From Ganoderma boninense (lineage: Eukaryota; Basidiomycota; Agaricomycetes; Polyporales; Polyporaceae), in NCBI GenBank assembly GCA_002900995.3, contig CM035312.1, positions 1,550,001 to 1,614,000 of the forward strand: DNA of 64,000 bases, written 5' to 3'. Below the pieces are notes generated by a model. That model did not search any database. It was not told the origin of the DNA and was given only the letters and a program-made list of their open reading frames with translations. The translations under genes and the position numbers were made by a program. Every line of letters starts with the position of its first letter. The stretch's first letter is position 1. Shown here piece after piece: positions 25,030 through 36,691 of this stretch.

Positions 25030-27106
25030 CTAGTTGAGAGGGGCACGAGCCTGATTGATCTCCGCTAGATGCGTGCCTGTAATTCGGGGTATTCAGTCAC
25101 AAGCTATCAACCATGAAACCACACAGACTGACCCATGAGAGGGCAAGTGATCGACAAAACGCCCATCGTTGCCATGATCTTGTCCAGGCTCGAGGTGATG
25201 CCCGTCAATCCCTCCTGAACGACAGGCGCCGCACCCTGTCTGACCCGACCAATCTCCGTAATTAACATCTTGCATATGGTCGACCACAAAATCTAGCGCA
25301 TACACACAGGTATCAGCAGCGTGAGCGCCACCAAGGACCGAGAGCGAGCGCTCCGCACTCACCGCGATAACCGGGTCTACGTGTCCACACTGGTTGATGT
25401 CAACGATATCCAGGGCGCGACTCGCGGAGACGGCGACGCAGATTGTCTTCTTCCACGACGATGGCTGGGAGCTGGAAAATGCGGCGTGGAGCTGGATCGC
25501 GGCCGCACACGCGAAAGTACGGGACACCAGGACCTCTCGCATGTCATCGGGTCTACGGTTCTTGACTGCAACGAGCTGCCGATGGAATCGCTCAATCATG
25601 CTGTCGAGCGAGTTGAAATAGTTCAGAAAGTCGTTCCTGTTCGGCATATCTGTTTTGCGTGTGGGGAAGGGAGGAAAAACATCTCAGCAGGAGTGACGAA
25701 GCCCCCTTGAAACAAGGACCACCCACCGACACGGTACTGCGACGAGACGTAGATGGCGCGGTCGTATAGCGCCGTTGCCTTGGCCCGGATCGCAAGCGGA
25801 GAGAAGCCCTCGTTAGAATCATCTACCGCGCCTCTCACGTAGTCCTCCAGCGAATAATTCCCACCGTGACGCGGGACAACGATCCCCTGCACACAAGGCG
25901 TTAAGCGGCCACTTCTATTCATCAGTTACTTCAGCCCTGCATGGCACACACCTGGTCGTACGCCTCGGAGGGAAGCGGCCACGGCGTCGTGACACGAATT
26001 GCAGCTCTGCCAAACTGAGAGATGGACGGCGGCGTGTTCATCGCGGCCGCCCACGCCTTGTCGATGTTCACGACCGTCCAGAAGGCCCTTATCCGCTCCC
26101 CCGCCGCGACCGGGTCGTTCCCTAGGTTCACAGGGTCGAGCTGGTGGAACCGGCTGCCCGTGGTCAGCGCGACGGCTGCGAGACAATGGTACCTGCCCTC
26201 CAGGAGTCGGCCCGTAGTGAAGAAGTAGTTCGCCAGGAGCACCTCCGCCTGGATGGTGCACAGCACGTCTTGCCCGGGGGTGCCGGCCTGCGTAGGCATC
26301 GTCGTCGCCGAGACGACCTGCGTAGCACTGTCCGCAAAGTACGCCTCACGGTTCCTGAGTGTGCTCGAGCTCGAGAGGCGGCTGCCCCACAGGAATACTG
26401 CGCTCATCAGCGCGGAACTGCCGGCGTTGACGTGCGAGCCCTGCGCGCGGAAGCGGGCGGGGGTGAGGAAGAATCCCAGCTGATACGCGTGGAGCATGAA
26501 CGTTTGGATCCTGTCGACGGTGGACAGGACGCGTCAGTATGCGCATCGGAGGAGTTGAGAGAGCGGGACGGTGGCGGTGCTCACAGCACTTGGACCTCCT
26601 GCGGCGTAGGGTCGGGTACGTGCACTGCGGACGATCAGTGGTGAGCGTTCGAGGAGAGACGGAAACGTGAAGAAGATACTCACCGGCTGGCTGTACCATA
26701 CCAGCGGGGCGGAGCGCGATCACCGGGCCATGGCTTTCTGTGCGCGACATGGAGGGTGCTGCCTGCTGCCTGCCGAGGTCGTAGAGCTGAACAGATGGCG
26801 CAGCCTCTCCTGGATTTTCGAGCTCGCGTATCCTGGCCTCAAGAAGAGCGATGTTCTCTTCGAGCAGGCGAGATCGGGTGACTTCGGCACCCGTCGCGTA
26901 CTCGCAATCGTCGGGTCGGTGGTTGGCTACGCAGCGACCGCAGGCGGGTTTGTTGCCGTCGCATTTCTGTGAGAGGCCAGTAATGAGGAAAGCCTCCAAC
27001 GCAACGAAGAGGAGGCTTAACATACCGCCTTGAGCTTGCGGCAGGGCAGGCAGGCCGCGCCCCTGTTCAAAGGTCGGCTAGACGAAGAGGAGGGGTCGGC
27101 AGACAT
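25030..27106 (-). CDS. Zn2Cys6 fungal transcription factor
   Basis: The ATG at 27106 gives MSADPSSSSSRPLNRGAAC. The first intron (donor GTATGT near 27023) lies inside the zinc cluster: ACLPCRKLKA joins KCDGNKPACGRC and ends at DDCEYA, supplying six Cys in a C-x2-C-x6-C-x6-C-x2-C-x8-C pattern. A coiled-coil follows (LLEENIALLEARIRELE). The fungal-specific transcription-factor middle region starts near VHVPDPTPQEVQVLIQTFM. It includes QAEVLLANYFFTTGRLLEGR, RIRAFWTVVNIDKAWAAAM and later NRNDFLNYFNSLDSMIERF. The last short exon reads THLAEINQARAPLN and stops at 25030. Length is about 640 residues. It should be a nuclear DNA-binding regulator; targets are unknown and no metabolic cluster lies directly beside it. 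Confidence 0.88.
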
Positions 27107-29989
27107 GTTAGAAAAGGAGGTGGGTCGTGCACTGTTTTCGTTGGGACTGTGCTGGGACTCACCAAACTTGGCACCGTCATCTTATATACGAGGATGGGAC
27201 ATCTAAAAAGCGCAAGAGAGATTTATCATCAGGAGAACAGCGCCGTCTGGGTGTGCACAATGTGAGGATGCTGGGAAGACGGGAATGAAACGCAATTGTG
27301 GACGACGCGTGTTGAATGCAGGAGCGCGCGACAAGGCGCGGAGTAGGGCGGTACAGTGGGCACGACCGGACGGTGGCAGACCCGAGTACCATAACAGGAG
27401 GGTGTACGGTGAGGTGTTCGAAATTTGGAGTTGGAGAAAGAAAATGATTAGTCACGGAAGCGCGTGTGTCGCAAGGATGGGTAATCCGCCCGGAGGGTTT
27501 TGGAATGTTACCAAGAAAGGCTGGCCGGAACCGATGCGTGCACGTATAGTAAGGGAGAGATGTCGCCGAGAAGGCGGGATGCAGCTTACGACAGTCTGCA
27601 TCGCCATAACTGAGGGCACCGGGGCCCATCGTGACTCAGACTACATGAACCGTGCTCTCGCAATCATCGACATGTTCGAACTGTGCTGCAAGAAAAGTCG
27701 AAAGCACATTTGCCCTGGAACGGAAGGTTGGCCATTGGGGAGTAGAATACGGCCGAGTCTGCAGAGGACGGATCTGGGTGGAGATCGTCGATGCGGGGAT
27801 AAGGCCGTGAGATGGAAAAGAACGCAGCTGGAATTGCATAGCCACTAATGGAGGGTATTGACAATGGCGCTTGGGAGGCTGCGTGCGCAGTCTCCGCACA
27901 AGTCCGGGGCTGACGACGGAGTGCGGGTGTTGTGTCGCCTGTGTCGGATGTGCAGGGAAGCGATGTTGGACGAGAGCGCGTCGTGGAGTCGGGGCAAGCG
28001 CACCCACCAGCCACACTCGCAGCCGCCGTCCGCACCCTGCCGGAAAATCCCGGTGGCCAGGGACAGAGCCGGGCCGTCACCGCCACCTCCTCCACCCGTC
28101 TCCGTCTCAGTCGGCAGGCCTCTTGCCCCACCCGCTCACGCTCTCCCCCTTCTCCCCCGGCTTTGTCTTCTCTCGTACCCGTCCAGTCGTCCTCCGCGCC
28201 CTTCTCAGGTTTTCGGTCATCCCGGAACCTTCAAAGCTCCAACCCTCTGCGCTCCGTCTCCGCTTGTCAAAGAGCCACCATTCATCCGTGCTCGTGAGCG
28301 CTCTCCTTCGCCATTACGGACGACACCACATCCTTGGGTGTTTCGACCTCTAACGCCCCCACACCAACACCCCGTCGAATTCGGTCGCAAACGCCGTAAT
28401 TTCCCACCGAAGCCCAAATCATGCATTTCACCACCACTTCAGGCACATCTCCTAGAGTCAATATTCTTAAGACAATGGCCAGGATGATAATGGTAAGATC
28501 TTAGCCAGGATGACGATCTACCGTCGGCCATAACAACAACGCCGACACATAAATTTATCCGCTCAAACGTGGACTCCTGGCCGCTACGACCATCTCGTCC
28601 AGACACTTGAGCCATGTGACCGCCCAGCGCACCTCAGAGCTGCTCAACGCTGATTTTCATTTGGCCGACAGGTAATTTGCTCCGCGCGGTCACACCTTGG
28701 TAGAGAGGAAGAGAGCTTCTCGTGCATGTGTCCCACTTTGGTCCCTCTCCACGTCACCGAGCTCTCCCATCTCTCGCTGCCTGAATGCCGAGGACACACA
28801 CTCTCCGTGTCATCGCCGAAACAGAAGCCTTCGATCGACATCTTATCTTAAGATATTCATAAAATCTGTGGCTGCCCTCACTACTTCTGCAACCCATTTT
28901 CCACTTTCAAACCTTCTTACCCACTCGGGCCTTCCTTTCCATGGCTCTCTATATCACGCTCCACTCGCGCTGCTCGTCGTGGTGGGCGGGTCGCCAGCCA
29001 CCGACCAGTTGGCGGGTGCCTCAAGCCCCCTTGCTAGATTAAGACAGCCAAGCGATACCTCTTTCACAACAATGGCTTGCTCATCGGGAGCGATGTACCT
29101 GCGCTCCGGCATAGGCCTAGGCCGTATGTAGTCCCATGCATTGAATCACATTGGCGGCTACCGGCGAGTACATTTGGCATTGCTGCATGTCATTTCATCT
29201 CAGAGCATTCTTCCCAAAGATCGAGCAATGTACGACGCCATCGCATACATACCGCCGCCACCACTCCGTCGCGCTCTCTGAACCATCCGGCGCCTCCCCC
29301 ATTTCCTCTACAAGCGCTGCGGAGAAAATAATCCAGGGAATCCGGGTACGACGGCCTTGTAGTAGCCCGGGTCCCAGCGCCCACCGCAAGTAAGGAGCAT
29401 AGACCGCCAAGTAGAGACAAAGGTAGCGGTGTTTCCGGCAGCTAAAATCAATCGCGAGAATCAGTATGGACTGCGGAAAGCTCGCTAGCCCGCCCCACGC
29501 CATGGTACTACGAAGGAACAAAAAAAGCTCAAATTGACCGGAACCCCGTTCCACTCACCCGTTGGCAGAACTTGAATGTACAGGAACGGATCTCGTCCTC
29601 CTACCGCAATGTCGGTTGCGAGATGTCGGTCGTGTAACCGCAGCCGTGTCCCGGTCTTCAATTTCTTCGCCTGAGCTGAACGTTGACAGATGCCAGAGGC
29701 GCTGCTCGCAAGATCTCAAAACTCCCCGCCCCTCACATTCGGCGGGGTGTGGTTGCTCTAACTCGAAATCGTCTTACCTCGACGTCTACACGGCTTCCGG
29801 TTGCGCCACGAATGACCGTGCCTACGATCGGTCCGGCAAAAAATCAGGCAGTATCTCCCTACACCCACCCGAGTTGTACGCATTCGGACCTCGGGAGTTG
29901 ACCTTGCCGTTCGTCCTAGTTTCGCGCTCGTATGCCTGTAGCAAGCGGATGTACGTATGCATTGCGTACCACCGCCCCTAGTCTGCACC
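27107..29989. other. Gene-poor region, left part
   Basis: About 2.9 kb with no recognised gene. Longer open frames (27285-27848 and 27858-28487 plus; 27636-28016 minus) are Arg/Pro-rich, mutually overlapping and without domains. A minus frame at 29195-29554 (WIIFSAALVEEMGEAPDG, then EWWRRYV) looks more protein-like but I do not recognise it. The left edge holds the promoter of the Zn2Cys6 gene. Confidence 0.35.
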
Positions 29990-30485
29990 TACTCACTGGT
30001 CTCGTGCAGAATTCCGGCGCCCAGTGTCTGTGTATGCGCCCATGGTGAGGGCGTATTGCGAGGGATAGCGCACGTCCTTCAATGCCGCGCCAATGGAGCG
30101 CCGCTCATGTAATGAGCTCACCACACGCGTTCCATTCAACTCCCCCGTGAAGTACGCAGCTTTGGTACCGTCGACGAGCTTGCGGGCCTCGATGGAATTC
30201 CGTCACCGTGATGCGCGCATTAATTCCGTACTTCATGCCACCTTGGCAACCATGTCCTGGCGGTTGGTAAATGTAAGCCTACGGCTTGCGTGGTCGCTTT
30301 CTTGCCGGTGGAGGATCGAGGTTCTCCCTCGGCGCTGCCCCTTGAACCTTCTTGCAGGAGACGGCTTCTATCATCCTCCCGTCCGCATCGCAGTGTTTTC
30401 CAAACGGCCTAGGTGCTCGGGAGTCGTCCTGTTCCTGACCCGTGTTTAAAGTCCCTCCTATTCGCCTTCTGTTGCGAAGCGTCAC
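29990..30485 (-). pseudogene. Decayed coding sequence of unknown family
   Basis: On the minus strand, protein-like sequence continues through a stop codon and a frameshift. RAPRPFGKHCDADGRMIEAV and PPPARKRPRKP (a basic, NLS-like end) are followed by a TAG. The same frame then gives AYIYQPPGHGCQGGMKYGIN and ARITVTEF, and after a shift EARKLVDGTKAAYFTGELNG and IGAALKDVRYPSQYALTMG. The composition and continuity suggest a real gene that has decayed. I do not recognise the family. Confidence 0.35.
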
Positions 30486-31429
30486 CCATTACCGCTGCGA
30501 AGGCTTGAAGCCAATCCGACCGCGGGATGCAAGTGGCCACTCGTGTGCTTGGTGCTCGCCTCACTCACCGTTCGCCGGCGGCAACACGGATGACCCTGAG
30601 CCCAGACTCGCCACTGCATGACTTCGGAGAGAAAACTAGTGTCACCTGGCAGCTTGCAAACGCGGCATGCCATAAAGTGAAGAACCCTCGACACGTGGGC
30701 TATTATGTCAACACAATTCCACACGAAGTGCTCCCGCAGTTATGGCGCCGCCGACTCCTCCGAAAAGCTTCCCTAAAACTTGGATGTAGCATCGCGGTCC
30801 GATATTTAACGTCGTTGCATCGTGTCAAGGCGCTTGAAGCCAATTGTCGCCATTCAACGCCCAATAACCGATGGGACGGGTGTGGATTCTGACGCTGACA
30901 TGGAGCAGTGGAGGCCAGACAGTGGATGCACTAGTGTACTCGGATGTTACATTGTGTCGTAAGGCGACCCCAATTTTGGAACACTTGATCCGTATTAGGG
31001 ACGCGACGGCCGAAAGAATTTCCGCGAGTAGTACGACGCTCAAACAAACGTAGGAAGGGAGACCCACGCGAATGAACACCTGAACGCCAATCGCTGACGC
31101 TGCCGGGTGGGACAACTTGGTTATATACTGTGTTGCGAATGCAGCATAGCCGCCAAGGCTATCCGAACTCATATTAGGAAACAAGTTTACAAGGAAAGAA
31201 GGGTCGTCTCTGGGCGCCCGCGTTGTGGCGTCAGCAACGTGTTTCACGCGACCGAGGTCATCGCCGTGAAGAGACCGCGGCGGCACCGTGGAGTCGGGAT
31301 GACCTACCAGTGAGTTCGACCGGGGTGAACTGCAAACCACTGTGAGGAGGAGGATGTGTGAGTGTTGTACCTGCGAACTTAGGCTAACTTACATGCACAC
31401 TTTTTTGCCAACAATGAAGGACATTCTTT
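30486..31429. other. Gene-poor spacer
   Basis: A 171-codon minus frame (30825-31340) has a hydrophobic stretch (YVCLSVVLLAEILSAVASLI) but no domain I can name. Nothing else is supported. Confidence 0.3.
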
Positions 31430-32285
31430 GAGGGTCCCAACAACTGGGAATCCTGTCTGCGCTTCAAGGTCCCCCAACGCGCGGCTCCAGTCAACGCTCA
31501 GCCTGAGGGCGCTACACACGTCCCCCATCGCCCCCCTCTCCTGGGGGAATGTGTCGCAGTGTGCAGCACCAGCATCGGTGATGAAGTGGAAGAGGGTCGT
31601 AATGCTAAGGTATCTAACAAATCATGCGGTTAATTCACTAGCCGCGAAAGAAATTTTGAACCGCGGTGCGAGCTCCGAGTCCACTTACGATCGGAGGGTT
31701 TCGCGACAGTCGGAATCCACCTTGAACTGAGGAAATGCCATAACCTCGCCGAAGCCGAGCGTGTCGCCCTCGCCAGTGCGCTCCACGGCCTGACTTCATA
31801 GAGCTGGACGTCCGGGCGGTTCATGAGGGACTGCAGGTCTCGCGCCATGTGCTACTTCGCCGTGGTAACCATCCCGGCGGGGATCGTCCTCTGTGAAAGG
31901 CGCTTTTAGAACCTGGCTCGGTTTGGACCAGACATCGGAAGATTCACCGAGACCGGCACGATTAGCTTGTTGTCCAGAAGCCTGTCAGCGCCCGAGACGA
32001 GCACGACGTTTTCGCGGACCGGAAGAAGCACGTTCAGTCAGCGTTCAGGATGTACGTACCCACAGTGTTTGGGCGAAGGGGTTCAAATAGTATGCTCACG
32101 ATATGGCGCCGTTCCCCAATCTGCAGCTGGATGGCCTCGTCCCCACTCGCGAACGCGGCGTTCTTGTCATTGATGGTCTGGACCAACCGCCATGTAAGGT
32201 GTCGCAGATCGCCTGAGCCGCTGCGCGTTCTCAATCGGCGCCCGCTCGATGACCCATCGCCTGCAGGAAACAGAACCCAGCCCAT
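31430..32285 (-). pseudogene. P450 relic, decayed paralogue of P450 gene A
   Basis: Minus-strand fragments match P450 A in order. CRRWVIERAPIENAQRLRR compares with FRRWVVERAPLDYVQQVRR, and LQIGERRHIVSIL with HQIGEGRDVMSIL. Next come GADRLLDNKLIVPVS, then TIPAGMVTT against ILAGMDTT (the Asp of the I-helix motif is lost), ARDLQSLMNRPDVQ against ARALQLLADHPEVQ, CRETLR with a splice donor GTAAGT kept at the matching place, and YLSITTLF against YPGVTVLF. Frames change and stops intervene. The N-terminal third and the haem-binding end are not found. The relic begins directly where the F-box relic ends. Confidence 0.72.
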
Positions 32286-33438
32286 GGCCACGGCCATGAG
32301 GCACCCATTGTTGATGTCGAGCACGTGTGCGAGGTCCAGGTCCAGTGTTTTCAAGGTCGGAGAGTTGGAGGAGGAGCTCGAAGGACTCGCAATCGGGGGC
32401 TGCACCTGTGAGCATTGTGTGGACCACCACGGCGATAGAGGTGAGGGAAGGGTGGAGAATCGTCAGGTGTTGAAGTTTCGCACGGTTTGAGATAGCCTCA
32501 AAGTCTAACAAAATTATCAAGGAGATAGAAATCAGTGAGATCCTGGAAGCCGCGAACGACCTCCGACAGGACAGAAATGCCTTGAGCGGCTTCTAGGAAT
32601 TCTGCATGGATAACAAATTTGGAGAGGGCGGGACATATACCATGAACTGCGCGTACACAGTCAATCTCTTCTACGGCGGGTTCTTCATCCCCCTGATGAT
32701 CACTCCAGGCTGAACGACCCTCACTGCCTGGAGAAGGGGCCCCGGGAGCTTTCGGAAGCACCAGGATCTAAGCCAGCTGCTGGCGAAGCTGGCTTAGAGC
32801 CTTTGGGGCCTGGGGCGACCTGAGACGCCTACCTGGGATGTCAACGACGTTCAGGGTCTCCCCAGGAAGTGATAAAGTTGCTGATGATGTCGGTCGGAGA
32901 GGCGAGGGTAGGAGGTGAGACGAGACCTACGCCGCTTAGGAGCGACAAATGCTCGTAATAAAGTATATGTCTCGGATGACTTGTGCGGAAACTAACAAGA
33001 GTGAAGGGTCCGAATGTTACGTGCCGGGTGGGAAGTGAACGTGAAATGTGGGATGCGACAAAGCTCGCACTCGCATAGTTAATGTGTCTGACGAGGTGGG
33101 CATAGTACTTTAGTCTAGCAAAGTCGGAGAGATAGTGGTCGGCTAATGGGGCCTTACCGGGAACGAAGATGACTTGTTCACGTACCAGTTGCAACTCGCC
33201 GGAGCCCTCGGCAGCGTCTTTTAGCCAGAGATGTTGTGATAGGGTGCCATTGAGGATGTGGATGTTGTAAACTGTAGCCCAGAGTGCACTGAGTACTGGT
33301 TCATGGAGGAAGCTACAAGTGCGGGCCAAGGAGGCGACTCGGAGATTTTGCGCGGTCAACGCTCCTCATCAGGCTGGACATGATGCATGAAGACCGAGCG
33401 GAGTGAAGAATCAGAAGCGGCGGGAGAGCCAACAGCAT
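32286..33438 (-). pseudogene. F-box relic, decayed paralogue of the F-box gene at 7774-9647
   Basis: Minus-strand sequence from the ATG at 33438 (MLLALPPLLILHS) aligns with the intact gene. After a frameshift, VASLARTCSFLHEPVLSALW compares with LASLARTSRILHEPAVSAIW, then SDFARLKYYAHLV with SDFTRLKHYARRT. CPALSKFVIHAEF with VLSEVVRGFQDLT compares with CPALSEFTTRMDL and VISESIPSFHDLT. HPSLTSIAVVVHTM and LKTLDLDLAHVLDI compare with HPSLTSAIVAVRSM and LTVLDIDIPHAIDV. Several frames are used and segments are missing, so it cannot encode the full protein. Confidence 0.75.
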
Positions 33439-34086
33439 TGCAGACCTCGCAGAGCACTCAAAGCAGAAGCAGTTTAAGCATAGAGGGGCACAATACTGTT
33501 CGTGAATACTAGCACGGAGACCAGACACCTCAGCGAGCTCAGTACTCTGTTACTATTAAGGCATTAGGCAGGCCGCCGCAGACCGAAGCGAAGTTGGGCT
33601 GAGGACACCGAACTTTACAGTCCCCGAAGGGCTTACATAATCCAGGCTTGCAGTCTCACAGACGCCTCGCTCGCCGTGACCGCGCGCCCCCGGAGAGCCT
33701 GCGTATAAGCGCCCGAGCGCGACGAGGGCGACAGGAAGTGCGAAGACGAGGAGCTCGTTTGGATGCTCTAAAAATTCAAACACACGATTGAATATATTAC
33801 TTAATATGTACATGTGTCAATGCGAAACAATAAGGTCGAGAACCACAAGCAGAACTGGAGGTGCGCAAGGGCTGCACAATAAGCGTCCGTCCGCGCTGAG
33901 GGCGCAGTTAAGACATATGGTCAAAACTCACCTGGACCTCCAGGTCAGAATTGGCAGCATAAAAAAACCAGGGAACAGTGCGCGATGGGGGGGCGCAAGG
34001 ACGTGCGACCCCATCGCGCCTCATTGGGGGCTAGGGAGAGAGCGCGGGAGGAGGCGCGAGGGGAGACAGCGGGAGGCGCAAGAGCG
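33439..34086. other. Spacer right of the F-box relic
   Basis: A short minus frame (33556-33813) starts MYILSNIFNRVFEFLEH and has one hydrophobic segment (LLVFALPVALVALGRLY) but no partner exons I can support. A short GC hairpin occurs at 33980-34019. Confidence 0.3.
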
Positions 34087-34251
34087 CCCGAGGGGACCAG
34101 GATTCGGATCAAGGGACTGTAAATCGGAGGCAACGCAGCTGTCTGCGGATGAGGTCAAATCCCGCAGGGCACCCAGCCAAACGTGCGTCCGAAGCCTTCC
34201 ATGCCCCTCCGGTTTACAGTCCTGATGTGATCGGATTTCTGGTCCCTCGGG
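34087..34251. repeat. Imperfect inverted repeat, possible old fold-back element
   Basis: The left arm (34087-34130, beginning CCCGAGGGGACCAGGATTCG) is the approximate reverse complement of the right arm (34206-34251), with a few mismatches and a small gap. Shared words are GGACCAG, GGACTGTAAA and CGGAGG. The arms are about 45 bases around a core of about 75. No coding sequence is inside. Confidence 0.55.
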
Positions 34252-35130
34252 AGGGAGGGAACCGAACAAGGAGGGGATGGAATCTTCGCTCGCGCGCGCG
34301 CGAGCGACGGTCTTCTCACGGCCTCGCGCGAGACGCGACCTGCCTCCTCCCGCCCGGCGGGGGAGGCGGCCGGGGTCCGGACCCGTCACGGTGGGGCGGG
34401 TGAGCCGTGACCTTCCATTTATGGTAAAGAGACCCGAAGTTGGCGCCCTAGAGACCGTAAATCTAGGACGAGAAGCGATGTACATAATCTTCGCTCCGGG
34501 ATACGGTCCGCTCTACCGAACTCGGTACCGGCGCTTACCCTGGCTTACCCCCTCATCTTCAACTTGACTCATCGATCCACTTCCGATATGGCAGAGAGCT
34601 GCACTTCTCGCAATCTCGCGTCCTGAAATGTTCTCGAAATACGCGTACATTCAGTGGAGCATCTGAGAGCATTGGCCAGGTCACTCCACTAACATGACTG
34701 GACTTTGCCTCCGGCCGCCGAGCCTCGGCGATTGGCTGACAATGCCCGACCCTGCTGAATAGCGAAAAGATCGGTATGTCTTCAGTACTGAGTCCTGGTG
34801 TCTTGTCGACCCTTTGCATTAGATTACCATCTCGATGCAGGATATGGATATGCACCTTGAAGGCTTGAACAACCGTTGCGGCAAGTCTGGAGGGCAAGCG
34901 CCCAAGCCTATGATCTTTCTTCCACAGCTTCGTCATGATCAGGTTCTGAATTCGCGAAGCCTGTACATCCAGCATGCCGCCACGGCTTGTAACTCAAAAC
35001 ACAAGCGCTGGATGCGGCCGGGGCACCATCAAGCCTTCGACATATAAAGACCTGAGTCCCTGGGTGAATAGAGCATCACCCCTTTCCACTCTTTCATCAA
35101 CACCCTAACGGCTCATTGTCTCCGAGCATC
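34252..35130. other. Intergenic region upstream of the DUF1348 gene
   Basis: GC-rich sequence with an alternating CG run (CGCGCGCGCGCGAG near 34290-34303) gives way to more balanced sequence and the DUF1348 promoter. No gene is supported. Confidence 0.4.
35042..35048 (+). promoter_or_regulatory. TATA box of the DUF1348 gene
   Basis: ATATAAA lies about 83-89 bases before the ATG at 35131. Confidence 0.55.
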
Positions 35131-35789
35131 ATGGCGCCGATTGTCCCCCCGTTCACCGCGGAGACCGCGCACCAGAAGGTGAAGGCGGCGCAGGATCTGT
35201 GGAACACGAAGAACCCAGAGAAGGTTTCCCTGGCGTACACGGCATGTCCTTCCCTGTTCTTCTCCCCTCTTGCCCCTCCCCCGCTCGCCGGTTAATGCTG
35301 ACGTTGCGCAGCCCGACACTGTCTGGCGCAACCGCGACCAGTTCCTCAAGGGGCGAGAGGAAGTCGTCCAGTTCCTGGCGAAGAAGTGGGAGAAAGAGAA
35401 CGGTTACAGGCTCCGCAAGGAGTTGTTCGCTTTCACGGACAACAAGATAGCAGTCCAGGTCCGTGGGATCTCGATCGCAGAGACACTGCATTGCATGAAT
35501 GAATAATGCATCATGTAGTTCTTCTACGAATGGTTCGAAACGAAGCCAGATGACAGTAAGCAGTGGTACCGCTGCTACGGCCTCGAGGTGAGTACCTTGT
35601 TGAGGCTAATCTGGAGCTCGTAGATGTACTGACGTGTTTCTGTTCTCGTAGGACTGGACGTTCGGAGAGGACGGTCTCATGAAGAAACGACAGATGAGCG
35701 GGAATGACGTCCCGATCGCGGACGAGGAACGCTGGTTCAAGGATGGAGTTGACGTGAACTCGTTTCCTATCTCGGACAAGCACTTGTGA
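35131..35789 (+). CDS. DUF1348 / NTF2-like (SnoaL-type) protein
   Basis: Start [20 protein letters not shown] at 35131. Four exons give about 155 residues, the normal length for DUF1348. Family hallmarks are [76 protein letters not shown] and [16 protein letters not shown]. The protein should form a small cone-shaped NTF2-like fold; the biochemical role of DUF1348 is not established. The family is common in bacteria and scattered in fungi. The gene has ordinary fungal introns, so any transfer would be old. Confidence 0.9.
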
Positions 35790-36691
35790 ACGTGAACGTT
35801 CTTGGTGAACGTACGTGATCGTCTGCATTTCCACGCTGTAACCAGCACGATTCAGGAAGAATTGCTTTGCAGCACTAGTGCCAAGGCCGTAGACGGCGAT
35901 GCCCATGCAATGAGTATATTGTACTATCTTTCAATGGGAAGCGGTGCCATTGAAGGCCCCCCATCCTGAGATTCAGCTTTCTTTGAAGGATACATAAGTA
36001 GTTACGGAGTCCTCGCTTGGGCGGTGTGCTCCGAGAGTGATGCACCTCGGCCATGGTGGGTTGTCATGTCACCAGCGCTAGGGTGGAAGTTTCGTCAACG
36101 CTCACCTTGTGCTAACTCGTGGGTTGGCTGCACCTCTTATCTGCCGACCCCATTCATATTCAAAACCGGGCGGTTACCTTGGGCATCCACGCCATGCACT
36201 CTCACACCGGACGCCCGGACATGGAGTTAGAAAGTCCAAGTGTATACGTATAGCGAGCGAAGCAGGGTGGACGCATGGTACAGAGGGTGTTACACGCACT
36301 AGTTGCACAACAGCGACGACGACGACAGATATGTAATCGTGTGGTACATAAATTCCAGACATTGAGGCGATGATGGGTTAGACGTTAGATGGCCAGACAG
36401 GACGAGGCGGGACAACGCGACAACGAACAAAGGGATGTGAGAGGTTTACCATAATGCAGAGAAAGCAAAAAAAAGATGGGCACGATTCCAAGAATAAGAA
36501 CGAAAGAAAGGGCAGGCTGCCAGACAGACGCACGCCGTCCGACGACCCGCCCGGGGAATCCTCCTCGTGAGTAGCATACACAGAACACAACACGCTTCGC
36601 ATGCCTGAACAGTCCGCGATCCTCCCCCTCCCCCCCCGCAAAGCCGAAGACACGAGATACACTCGCCAATGCGACCTCAAGGCAGATCACC
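35790..36691. other. Convergent spacer, DUF1348 / C2H2 genes
   Basis: About 900 bases with both 3' UTRs. A short GAC-repeat occurs near 36309-36324. No gene is seen. Confidence 0.4.

Noticed and set aside
27858..28487. 209-codon plus-strand open frame
   Set aside because: Pro/Arg-rich, overlapped by two other long frames, with no domain or splice context.
33980..34019. GC-rich hairpin (GCGCGATGGGG with its complement)
   Set aside because: About an 11-bp stem only, in GC-rich spacer, so likely chance; no terminator-type role is expected in a fungal genome.
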